A DNA stretch of 64,000 bases from Tuctoria greenei (taxonomy: Eukaryota; Streptophyta; Magnoliopsida; Poales; Poaceae). The stretch covers positions 114,743,110-114,807,109 of the forward strand of contig JAYESD010000001.1 of NCBI GenBank assembly GCA_036927565.1. The letters are read 5' to 3'. Under the pieces are notes generated by a model that made no database searches, had not been told where the DNA came from, and was given only the letters and a program-made list of their open reading frames with translations. The translations under genes were made by a program, and so were the position numbers. This document shows positions 11,301 through 21,265 of this stretch, piece by piece. Positions within the stretch are counted from its first letter, which is position 1; each line of letters begins with the position of its first letter.

Positions 11301-11472
11301 GGTCCACCCGACTAGGTTATGGACTCAAGCTGCGGCTGAGTCGTGTTTGACTCAAATACGAAAAATTTTGAGTTTGTTATGATAAAGGTCCAACCGACTA
11401 GGTTATGGACTCAGGCTGCAGTTGAGTTGTGTTTGACTTAAATAAGGAAAAATTTTAGTTGGTTATTATAGG
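11301..11472 (+). repeat. 86-bp tandem duplication in the D 5' LTR
   Basis: Unit 1 (11301-11386) and unit 2 (11387-11472) both begin GGTCCA.CCGACTAGG and contain GGACTCA.GCTGC. The 3' LTR has a single copy near 47908. The duplication therefore postdates, or was lost after, the insertion. Confidence 0.75.
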
Positions 11473-11656
11473 ATTTCGTGTGGGTCACGAATTTGGGTTG
11501 TTTTAGGTATGTGAGATACATTCATAAGGTGTTTGGAATTCTTAAGATTGCTTCTATCTGCGTATACAAGAGTCCTAAGTAGTTATGGAAAGTTTCGGTT
11601 CGTGGTTTGAGTAGGATTAGAGTCCTAGTTGAGATTGGGTTGGCCTAAGGGCTGGT

Positions 11657-11663
11657 TATATAA
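11657..11663 (+). promoter_or_regulatory. Element D LTR TATA box
   Basis: GGTTATATAAGCAAGGG occurs in both LTRs (here and at 59764-59770), about 1.08 kb into the LTR. Confidence 0.65.
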
Positions 11664-12274
11664 GCAAGGGAGGACAGAGCTCGTTGCAGACAACTTTGGG
11701 GTTGTTCCTCTTATGGTTTGATCAATAAAATTTATAGTTTGAAGGAACATTTATTCCTTATTTGTCGGACTTGTTCCAAACAAGTTTTTCTCGTCGAGTT
11801 TATGCACAGCACTTCGTTTCTTGTGTTGTTTTATAATAACTCGAGTTTTACAGATCCAATTGATGTGATTCTTTTTGGATTTTCTTCACAACTTGATTAT
11901 CTATCATCTGTGAAAATTTCACGGTCAGTTGATTTGTGGTTTCAGATCTACCCGAGTTTCTTTGCAGCGTTCCAGAACTGTTTTTCTCGGGTAGGACAGA
12001 TTGACCTTTGTTCGATCTTTCAATCGTCACTTGAGATTCTCTCGACGGATTTAAGTGATTATTGTTGTGTCATCTTTTTGACTTGATTCTGACTGATATA
12101 TATCACTTTTGTCATGGTGAAACACGTTTAGATTAGTCTCACACACGATTTCTTTAACATATTGTTTTTCTGCCGAAGGGGTTGGAATTTAATTGTTACC
12201 GCTGCATAAGACTTTTTAATCTACCATTCACCCCCCCCTCTGGTAGCTTCTCACGTGTTCTTCGATCCTACAAT

Positions 12275-12287
12275 TGGTATCAGAGCC
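12275..12287 (+). promoter_or_regulatory. Element D primer-binding site
   Basis: TGGTATCAGAGCC sits two bases after the LTR end. It is the standard initiator tRNA-Met site. Confidence 0.88.
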
Positions 12288-12333
12288 ATTGTGCTCTAAT
12301 CATTGTGATTTGCATGTGTTTTGACTAATCATC

Positions 12334-12984
12334 ATGGAGAAATACTCCGCCAAACCTTGTGTGTTTGCTGGTATTGATTTTCAGGTTTGGAAGGCACGCA
12401 TGGAGGCTTTCATCCAAGCGCAAGGCTTTGCAATATGGGAGAAGGTGTACAAGCCTTATGAAGTACCGTCAAATGATCCAGTTACAACAACAAATCTGAA
12501 AGATGTCGACAACAACAACAAGGCTCGAAACTTGATCATACAAGGATTAACTCAAAGCGACTTCGACCGTGTTGCACACCTCCAATCTGCATACGATGTG
12601 TGGAAAGCACTTTTTGACTACCACGAAGGATCCAACAAGATCAAGGAGGTAAGGCAAGACATGTTCAAGAAAGAATACATGCGCTTCGAGATGCAACCCG
12701 GAGAGTCCATTGATGATCTCTTTGCTTGCTTTAATGAAATTCTCAGCAACTTGCGTAGTGTCAATGTTAATTTTTCAGATGCTAAAAATGCTAGGCAATT
12801 GTTAAGTGCATTAGACATGTCAATTTGGGAGATGAAAGTTACATCCATTCGTGAATCTACTGTCATGAGTACACTTACTTTAGATGTGCTATATTCCAAG
12901 TTAAGAACTCATGAAATTGACACAATATCACGTAAGAACCCTGTCGGTGGTTTTGATCCGGCAGATCTCCCGACACTACTAAAG
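12334..12984 (+). pseudogene. Element D gag, N-terminal part
   Basis: ATG at 12334 opens a 217-codon copia Gag segment (MEKYSAKP, then F.VWKARMEAFIQAQG, then the UBN2-type region with VWKALFDYHEGS, EYMRFEMQPGESIDD and NARQLLSALD). Gag forms the virus-like particle. The frame runs intact into the left end of element E, where it acquires a chance stop at 12988-12990. It resumes on the other side of E at 41344. Confidence 0.82.
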
Positions 12985-13224
12985 TGTTAGAGGAGTTTGA
13001 GGTTCGGTGTGGGCGCGTGGAGATTCAAGAAGGTGAATTGTAAATGACACAGTAGACACGGGGATTTACGTGGTTCGGGCCGCCTGAGCGTAATACCCTA
13101 TTCCACGGGGTGTGTTGATGTTGTATTGGATGTATGTCTAGAGCGTCTGTCTCGTATGTGTTCGAGCGTGTGTAGGGCGTGTAGAGAGTCTGTGTAGCGC
13201 GTGTCCTATGTATCGCCGGCCTAT

Positions 13225-13233
13225 CCTTTTATA
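13225..13233 (-). promoter_or_regulatory. TATA box in the E 3' LTR
   Basis: The minus strand reads TATAAAAGG, and the same site is at 40747-40755 in the 5' LTR. Confidence 0.5.
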
Positions 13234-13451
13234 TTACAAGGGCACGCCGTTACAAGTTAGCCTGGCCTGACATGTGGCCCCGGTGGTTACTGATATTGAT
13301 ACACATTCAACACGTTTAATTGCCCTTAATGACCGAGTTATGGGCTTTGACAGCACCTTTACTGGTAATTAAGGTCGTTCGATCGTGTGTCATTAACATA
13401 GTATTAATGACACTTGATCGGGTCTTGAAGTCCTTGATTCCCCTTTGAAGA

Positions 13452-13680
13452 TCCGGAGCCGTTGTGGTGTCTTCCGGAGGTTAGAGGCTGAAGATCCGAC
13501 GATTGGACACGTGGCAGCGCCGGAGCGCACTGTGGGGAACAGATGGCTCCGGTGTTACCAGACACGTGTCAGCACCGGAGCTTCCCTCGGTCAGGGGTTA
13601 GGTCCGGGGGTGCCATTTCGGTACATAGCCCGGAGCTTCCCCCTTGCGGGCGGTAGCTCCGGTTTGATAGTACACGTGGC
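13452..13680 (-). promoter_or_regulatory. G-box and CCGGAGC motif cluster in E U3
   Basis: CACGTG cores occur at 13508, 13563 and 13673, each inside an ACACGTG(G/T)CA context like ABA-response elements. Between them are CCGGAGC or GCTCCGG motifs (near 13453, 13474, 13520, 13546, 13575, 13631 and 13656). All lie upstream of the TATA box in the transcription direction. The 5' LTR keeps two of the three G-boxes; the middle one is ACATGT. Confidence 0.5.
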
Positions 13681-13821
13681 AACCCTGGGACTAACCATGT
13701 TGGAGAAGCGGGTCCGGACATGTCTGACATGTGGGCCTCCGAAGGTCTTCAAATCAAGTAGATGACTTTCCCTTGAGATCTTTGCAATCCCAAGGAGTAT
13801 ATGGTACCCAGGGTACCGACA

Positions 13822-13837
13822 GTGGCCCCCTGGGCCC
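13822..13837 (-). promoter_or_regulatory. Element E polypurine-like tract
   Basis: The minus strand reads GGGCCCAGGGGGCCAC directly before the 3' LTR start TGTCGG. Fragment B has the related block at 3839. It is G/C-rich, not purely purine. Confidence 0.5.
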
Positions 13838-14354
13838 ACCTCTGGGGAAGACCCCTTGGGCGAAGTCATTCCGCCGGAGGTGGGTCCATCCTTCGACTTT
13901 TGAACTGAGTCTTCAAAGGTCTTCGGATGTGCCGTTGGCGATGGTTTGGAGTTAAATCCTCACCGCGTGGCGTATCCTGTGTGCGGCAGGTGAGATCTTT
14001 GGCGTGCGGATCTTATGCAATTGAATGTCGCCGGTTCCCGATACAAAAATTGTATCGGTTCCGCACGCCTTGTCAGGCCGCCGCCTTCGGGCTTCCCGCC
14101 TCATGATGACAACCGTTCACCTGGGTATGAACCTCGACTTGATCGTAGGGGTGGTCCCGGGCCCTCTTGTCATCGGCTGGGTGGAATTTTTGAGTAGTAT
14201 CTTCGACTTCCTTGAGGTTTCCATCCAAGCGTCGCAAGGGCTTACTTAAGAAGGAAAGCGCGCATCGTTTGGGGTTCTTTACGCCTCTCATCTGATCTTG
14301 CGCTCAAACTCCCAACTTGTGCTTGCTCTTCCTCTCCTGCCTTGCTGTGCTGCG
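13838..14354. other. Upstream region of the E antisense gene
   Basis: There is no supported gene here. It would hold the promoter and leader of the plus-strand antisense gene that starts near 14355. I cannot point to a clear TATA box. Confidence 0.4.
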
Positions 14355-15844
14355 ATGTAGTTGGGTCTCCGCGAGAGCCGTTTGAAGACCGACGGTGACC
14401 TGAAGAAGGTCCAAGCCCTCATGGGATGGTCCTCGGACTTATTCAACTGCTCAGTCCGTGCCGGGGAGAGCTCCCGTTTGAGAAGGAGCACGCCGGCGAA
14501 ATGGTGTACTTCTCCTCGTACGCCATGGTGGGGTTGATCCCAACTTTTTCCTCCTTTTTCTTGATGCTGCTAGACTTCTATGGTCTGCAGCTGTACCACC
14601 TTGGCCCCCACTCCATTCTTCTTGTGTCTATCTTCGTCCACTTCTGTGAAATGTGGGTGGGCATCCTCCCCTGCATTGAACTCTTCCGGACCTTCTTCAC
14701 CATCCATACCACCGGTAGGAGCAATGAGTACCTTGGCTTCTACTACTTCGTGAAGCGCAAGAAGTGCCCATTCAAGTACCTCTTGTCGTTTCCCTCTGGG
14801 AAATGGGATGATTGGAAGAAGGACTGGATAGTCATCCGGGTGGAGGAGCACGAGAGGCTGGAGCTGCCCGAAGGCCTCCCCAACATCGACACGACAGTTT
14901 GGAGTGAAGCTCCGGTGCTGGCGGAAGCCTTCAACCCTGCTCTAACCAGGATCCGCCAATGCGTGGAGGGAGGATTAACTCCTCAGGTGGTGTTTTGCAA
15001 CTTCCTGTTCAACAGGTGGGCACCGCTGAAGAGGAGAGAAAAACTCGCTTGGGCCCTCAACAGTGTGATGGACGACGACCGGGTCGAGACCGGGCTGAAG
15101 TCCAACATGGTGGGGACAACCTTGGAGTTCCATCTCAAGAAGTTCCAGCACGGCATCGACGTCGCGGTTGACGACTTGACTCCGCCATCAGCTTTTCTCC
15201 CTCTGAACGTGGAGGTAGAGTTCAACAGGGAGCTCCGGCGGAAGATGCCCGTGCTTGACGACCTTGGTGTTGTTGAGAGAAGATTGACCTCCAGGGTAGT
15301 GATCCCTGGAGCATCCGAAGGTGGCTCCGACCCTGCCCCAAAGCCAAGGGCCGAGGTAATCGGCAAGGGCAAGGAGCCGGCGGACGAACCCTTGAGCCGA
15401 AAGAGGAAGCTGCAGCATGCCGACAGAAGGTCCGTCAGGCCTGCCACCTCTGCATCAGCTCCTTCTCCCCGGAGGGGGAGGTCTTCTACAACCGCGGCGA
15501 TAGTACCCGCAGCGGCGTCCTCCCAGGGTGCTAGCTCCGGGCATGCGACCCCAGCACCAGGGCCGGTTGAGGCCTCTAGGTCCAGAGGTTCTTCCCGATC
15601 AAGGGGGGTCTCGACTAGGGAAATGCCTGTGGCTGCAACAAGATCCAGGGGGGCCTTCCAGAGCTTCCACGCCGGCTGCGGCTATGACCAGCCCAGAACA
15701 CCTGGGAAAGAGGTTCTGCGCAAGCTTGTGTGGAAGCCTCCCGAGGTAATTTTTAATCTTTACCTCAGACAATTGTTTTGTTGTAGTAATTGTTTATTAA
15801 GTTTCTTCATCCATCATCTACATCATTCCCAAGAAGAGGAGTGA
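14355..15844 (+). pseudogene. Element E antisense gene, N-terminal PF04195-like domain
   Basis: The likely original start is ATG 14355, which is followed at once by TAG (14358). That frame stays coding-like to about 14470, where homology with fragment B shifts to the frame of the 472-codon stretch 14426-15844. Residues about 25-250 of that stretch are the conserved domain (MVYFSSYAMVGLIP, FVHFCEMWVGILPC, FYYFVKRKKCPFKY), matching the plant 'putative gypsy type transposon' family. A Ser/Arg/Pro-rich basic tail follows. After CCTCCCGAG at 15743 comes GTAATTTTT and AT-rich sequence to about 15830, which looks like a short intron. The protein's role is unknown; Tat elements carry such antisense genes. 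Confidence 0.68.
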
Positions 15845-17013
15845 GGCTCCACCCTCAGCCACAGCAGCTGAACCTGTGAGGGTGGAAGCTTCTGCTCTTG
15901 TCCCGGTGCCGCCCCAAGTGGTGGCTGAAGCTGCGACAGCTCTGGCGCCGGCTGTCGTGGACATGGACCTCGACTCACCCCAGAGTCTCCCGTGGTAGCG
16001 CCGGACCGCGGGAGATAAGATGCGCCAGTGGCACTTGCTCCGGAGGTTGAAGCTCTGGGTCCTGGTGCAGAGATGATGGAAGCTCCGGCCGTTGAGCCGG
16101 AGGAAGTAGTAATTCTGGCCCCAGAGCCGGAAATTGTCGAAGCCCCGACGGTTGAGCCGGAGGTAGTTGAAGTCCCGGCGTGCGCGCCGAATGTTGAGGA
16201 AGTCCCGGCGGTTGGGCCGACTACCTCTAAAGCATCGGCTGCAGAGCCGATTGTTGTTGAAGCTCCGGCCGCAGGGCCGGTTGATGTTGAAGACCTTCCG
16301 GCTCCTGAGCCAGTTGTTGCAGAGGCGTTGGTGCTCGAGCCCCCAGTAGAGGAGGTGCCCAGGCCGGAGCCAGAAGCAACCCCTGCTCCAGGAATGACGA
16401 TGCCGGAGGTTCCTGCGGCTGAGCCGGAGTGCCCAGAAGAGGTTGCTGGCCCCCTGCCTGAGGGGGCAGATGAAGGACTGGCGGCGAGGCCTTCAGAACC
16501 ACCTCCGAAGGTCGGAACTTCATCAGCTGGACCCTCCTCGATGGCGACTGAGGCCATCCCAGAGTACAGCCCTAGTGCCATGGAGACCCAGGGGACCACT
16601 CTTGTGGAGTGGGACCCAATTTTTGTATCTGAAAACCCGCTGGAACCAGCGGAGGAGACCCCAGCAGGTCCGGAACCTATACCGTTGTCATTGTCTATTG
16701 ACAACGCCTGTTCCAGTCTGCGTCAAGTTCAACTGGCCTTCTTCCACGACAGCAAGGCTCTTGAAGAGGAGCGCCAAACCCTTAGGCGGTGACGTAACCG
16801 GCTCTACTTCGAGACCAAGCTGGCGCAGTCGAGGCTAGCAGATGACAAAGAGTGGATCAAGCGGGAGAAGGTCCGCCTGGAATACTGGGGCAAATTATTG
16901 GATGACAGGGAGAGTATGACTCGCGCCCTCGACACTCAATCCCGGGAGATCTATGAGCAGACCAAAGAAGCTAACAGTGCGGCCGATGAATGCCAAGAAA
17001 GGCTTGAGGCCAT
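15845..17013 (+). pseudogene. Element E antisense gene, PE-rich repeats and coiled coil
   Basis: Coding-like sequence continues after the probable intron. From 16028 a 254-codon frame encodes degenerate repeats of about 10-12 residues built on VEAP.(V/A).PE, a Pro/Glu/Ala/Val-rich spacer. This is followed by a segment ending LEEERQTLRR at a TGA (16790-16792). The same frame continues past the TGA as charged, helical sequence (WIKREKVRLE, REIYEQTKEA) until F inserts at 17013, and it resumes in frame at 33334. A 293-codon open frame on the other strand (15823-16704) is its low-complexity shadow. Confidence 0.6.
17009..17013. other. Target site duplication of F, left copy (GCCAT)
   Basis: GCCAT here and at 33334-33338 flank element F exactly. 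This is the 5-bp duplication expected of an LTR-retrotransposon integrase. Confidence 0.9.
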
Positions 17014-20000
17014 TGTGGGGACCAGAGTCCACACATCCGAGGATCTCATTGGGTGGTGTCGTGCGATGCGACACCCAACAGTTATACAAGAATAGAACCT
17101 GAATAAGTACAAGCCGGAGTCTTTTATTTTTCATGCAGCGGAAGTTTTTACAATACTAATGGAAGTAAAGAAATATATACATATCATAGCTACGCTCTCA
17201 GCACTAGCTATGCAAAAGCAAAGTTATCCATGCGTGGGATACTTTGCACTAGCAACACTCAATTAGGGCGGCGTGTAGGGTTCCCACTCGGCTGTACACC
17301 CTGGAGGGGGTGCAGCCTCATCATCAAACTCTTCATCAACAGAATAACCTGCAAAAACTCGTTAACTGCAAACGTGAGCATAAGGCTCAGCAAGACTAAC
17401 CCGTCTCACTAGACATATGCAAAAGGGGACACTAAACATAGGTAAGGTGAAGCATAAATGACTCGCCTACAAGTGGATCCTTATAACCAGGTTTTATGTA
17501 GCAAATGACATTCTCCGAGCACATCACATCATGGGCTCCACAATCAAACAAGAAACACTTTACCGATGATATGACATGCTCAGAGCACATAAAGCTATTA
17601 CAGCTAAAGTATGTGGAAATTGTAAACTTTTAATTGTACTATCTCTAAATCATACAAGGTTGCAAAGTAATTATAATTCAATACAATATGACTTTCTGGC
17701 TTCTTTAGTATTTACTACGTCACGACACAGTGAACAAGTGGTACTCTATTACTGCGAGGGGCAGTGATTGCAATCAGGACACACTCGGACAACACGACAC
17801 ATACGTCGTTCGGAAGTGTCAGCGAGCACACCCGTACTTACATAACACTTCAGTACTAGGCGTATATGGCAACCTTTCACGAGACACTCAAATGTCGAAC
17901 CGGTCGATCCGTCATGAGCAGGCGGTCCCTGCATGGGGCGTACTCTGACGTGCCCACCAGCGGATTTACACCTTGCTGCCCTCAACCCACACCTATAAAA
18001 CAGAACGGTATGCCTCGACACCCATGTGACCAAGCTACGTCAGTTTATTGGATTCCATATGTCCATTATGTTGTCGCATACAGACGGGCCTTAATCGACA
18101 CAGGCAGGGCTATGCGATCGAGACTCAATTCTCGCCGCTTCCTATTCATTCCCTGCCTGGTCTCAGTTTCATTACATTATGCCATTTTCTATCTAACCAA
18201 TCCTGTGAGATATGTCCTACATCTCTCGCGAGTAGATTCCAACTACTCGACTTCTACCGAATTTCCTATGCATTAGCAAAGCAGCTACTACAGGTCAAAC
18301 TGTAACTTGTTCCAACCGTCCCTGGGATTTTTGGCCATGCAAGTGGAGTATCAAATACCTTATACGTAATGCACATATAAAACTTATGACGTAAGGTGAT
18401 AAAGATTGTAAAAACTCTGTAAAGCTTTTAAATGCCAACCGGGGCTTGCCTTGTTGCAGGTCAAAGTCTGAGTTAATTTGGAAGGTTCTCTTCCAAGGCT
18501 TCTGGCTCCTCCTCGACTTCGGTCACTATACGATATGCATATAACATGTATATAAATGACTTTGAAAATTAATTAGTATCAAGACCATAAATTAATTCAT
18601 GGTGATCACTATATGATAGGGACCTTAATTGGCTTTGGGGACTTTGATGGTAGATACTAGGGAATATGATCAAGGCTCTTGCAAAGAACAGGAGATGATC
18701 ATAGTAGATTGTAGTCTCCGAAATTATGGCAAGCAATCAACTTCCAAAAATTTCAGAGAGGAAACTGTAGCTTGAACCTAGCTAACAGTTGATAATCAAG
18801 ATAGAGGAAGTGGTTCTGGTTTTAGCAAAATTTGTTTCATAATTTTCTAAGCTTTGGGGAAGGAGTTATTGTATTTCTAAATCGGCAAGAATTTCTGGAT
18901 TTATTTTATAATTAAATTTCTAGACATTAAATCAATATTTAGTTTGTAACTGAATTAGGACTAGGATAGTACGTTAATTAAATCGAAGATTTTTACAGGA
19001 GCTAGGGTATGACTAAAGGAAGACTCAGTCCAAATTTGTGACATAATAAAGCAAACTAATAGCTGTGAAAATTCAATAACTGAAAAAGGAAATTGAACTA
19101 TACAGAGAGTTAAACAGGTGCTATGGCTCCCAAACTCTTCTTGATAGTCAAGAATAGGACACTAAATTTTATGTCAATTTTGGGGATTTTTCCAGTGGAT
19201 ATCTTGTCTGAAAAAATTGTATTTGCATTAGGAAAGATTATTTTCTACAGAATTTAACTTTGAGTTTCACAGAACCTAATTGGTATTGACAGAAACTAGA
19301 GCTCAAGGGCTTTCAAACAAAATGTGTTTGAAGATTTTTGGAGTAGCCTACAGAAAGTTATGGATTTTCTAAGTTGAAGCCTAATCTGGAATAAATTCCT
19401 AATTTGAATTAACTCGTGGGCCCCATTGTTTTAAAATGGACCAATGGCATTTAAACCACACGGGGGTCACAGATATCCACCGCGTAGCCACAGCAGATCC
19501 CCTGGCCACACCTGATCCGACGGGATTTACAGCCGCTGACACGCGGGACCCGCCGTGTCGTCTTCCACCTCCCGACGTGGGCGGCGCGCGGGGCTCCCGC
19601 GGCGGTGCTCTCCGGCGAGCCTCGCCGGATTTGAGCTCCTGGCCACCGCAGCCTCCACCCTTGGGCACCCGACCGTAAAATCATGCGCTGAGCACGATGG
19701 TGGTGTCGGGGAGGTCTGCCGACGGTCGGAAACAACGGCGCATCGGCGGCGGCGGATCCTAGGGTTCCGGCCATGTCGGAACGGCTGCTCTGAGGCTAAA
19801 ACCCGTCTAAAAAGGCTGGGGAAGTCTTTTGGAACCACGAGGAACGTGCTGGACATGCGATATCGTCGTGTAACGGTCGGCACAGCAGTCATCGACGGCG
19901 ACAGAGGCAACTTTTCACCGGCGGAGGGGAGAACTCGCGATTCTTGAGCTACACACGATCATTTCCGGTGATTCCAGTTCGAGAGGGTGCGCAAGAACGC

Positions 20001-21205
20001 GTAGAAACTATTTACTAGCAATCGGGGAGAGTGGTTAAGCATGGAACTCTAATTGCATGAAATACCAAGTGTGTTCATAAGCTTCGACCAAGAGTAAAAC
20101 CTAGCTAACTCGCTTGATACTTGCGTAAACTAGGAATGGCTTTCACCGTTGCGTAGAGCGTGTCCCGGCGCACCAGTTTGCTATGGGAGTCGAAGCACGA
20201 AACGGCATGCAGCGTCCTAGCAACATGGAGCAGGGACGGCGCGTGGTGAATACGACGGCGACCCTCGGTATAGCCTCAAAATCATCGGCCAAACCGTCAA
20301 CTACGCAACGAAAAGATCGATCCGGAAGACAGGGGAGGAAGAGAGGAATCACCTAGCTGTTGGAGGCTTGGCGCGAGAGTGCTCCGGTTGGCCAGCAACG
20401 GGCGCATGGCGCCGGCGGTGGGAAGCTCGCGCGCGGAATGAAAATGGCGAAATTCGTCGATTCAGCGAGGTGTGTGGTGATAAGGGCGACTGGGAGTTGA
20501 TAAGGGAGAGTCCAGGGCGCTATTTATAGGGTTCAACGGTGGCGGCGGCTGGTGTCGTGCTGTGCATGCACGCCGTCGCGGTGGCGGGCGCAGCGCGCGC
20601 TGAAAAGCGGCTGCACGTGGGCTGCTGACTGGTGGGTCCCGCCAGTCAGCCCCACAGCCACTGCACCTTTAGTAATTCACTTAAAAATAGTAAATGATCT
20701 CCAAAAATCATGAAACTTCAGGGATAAGTCAGGAAAATTGTGATGAACACAATGGTGGGTTTAGATCTTTATGTTCAAGTCTATTTTTACCAGACATTGA
20801 ATTCGAATTTAAACATGATTCAAATTCGTTGAGCGTCTCAAATAAAATAACAAAGGAGTTCCTAAAATCTTGAAATTTTGTAGGTAAGCTATTGAGAATA
20901 TTGGAATGCATAGGAAAAATTTAGAGCCTCAAATTTGAATGTTTTTGGCAGGGCCCATTTAGTACTGTACTTTAAATTGCCCTAATAAACTTCATCCAAA
21001 AATTCTAAAATCTGAAGAGGGGTAAATAGAATCATTCTAGAATTAAGGGTGAAGTCCAATACTCATGTCAATAAAATTTAGCCATAAGTGCAAGAAAGGT
21101 TTGGATGGCATTAAGTTCAAGTGTACTACTATATTGATTTTTTTTTATATAGTGGAACACCACACTTATAACTGAATTCACATGCCACAAAAGTGGGGTT
21201 TTACA
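17014..21205 (-). repeat. Element F 3' LTR
   Basis: The LTR is 4192 bp. The plus strand starts TGTGGGGACC and ends GGGGTTTTACA. It lacks 29 bp present in the 5' LTR (at about 30176-30204). Related sequence is present in element C's LTR, so this is a deletion here. A GC-rich block at 19430-20640 has open frames on both strands and a minus-strand TATAAATAG at 20520-20528. It is the promoter and start of the transcript and not a gene. Confidence 0.92.
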
Positions 21206-21220
21206 TTCCTCCCCCCTTAA
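21206..21220 (-). promoter_or_regulatory. Element F polypurine tract
   Basis: The minus strand reads TTAAGGGGGGAGGAA directly before the 3' LTR start TGTAAAAC. Confidence 0.88.
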
Positions 21221-21265
21221 AAGAATCTCGCCCTGAGATTACAAAAGAAGGCAAAAAGAAAAGAT

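Larger units (their letters stand above)
10580..12272 (+). repeat. Element D 5' LTR
   Basis: The LTR is 1693 bp, starting TGCGAGACC (TGTGAGACC in the other LTR) and ending GATCCTACA. It holds a motif array (10657-10790), an 86-bp tandem duplication absent from the 3' LTR, and a TATA box at 11657. The open frame at 11718-12086 lies downstream of the TATA box with no known domain, and I do not count it as a gene. Confidence 0.87.
12985..13821 (-). repeat. Element E 3' LTR
   Basis: The LTR is about 837 bp and differs from the other LTR at roughly two dozen positions by eye. The plus-strand right end GGGTACCGACA matches the family end. The left end is irregular: TGTTAGAGGAGTTTGAGG instead of TGTCGGAGG, so the start is uncertain by about 10 bp. 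Confidence 0.8.

Noticed and set aside
11718..12086. A 122-codon open frame in the D 5' LTR
   Set aside because: It lies in the transcribed leader part of an LTR. The equivalent in the other LTR (59825-60112) differs in length and phase and shows no domain.
15823..16704. A 293-codon open frame on the minus strand, Ser/Gly/Ala-rich
   Set aside because: It is the reverse of the PE-rich repeats of the antisense gene. GC-rich triplet repeats stay open on both strands, and its composition shows only low complexity.
19399..19947. Overlapping Arg/Pro-rich open frames on both strands, repeated at 31554-32038
   Set aside because: They are inside the two LTR copies of F, in a GC-rich block with open frames in several phases. 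No frame is favoured and no domain is visible.
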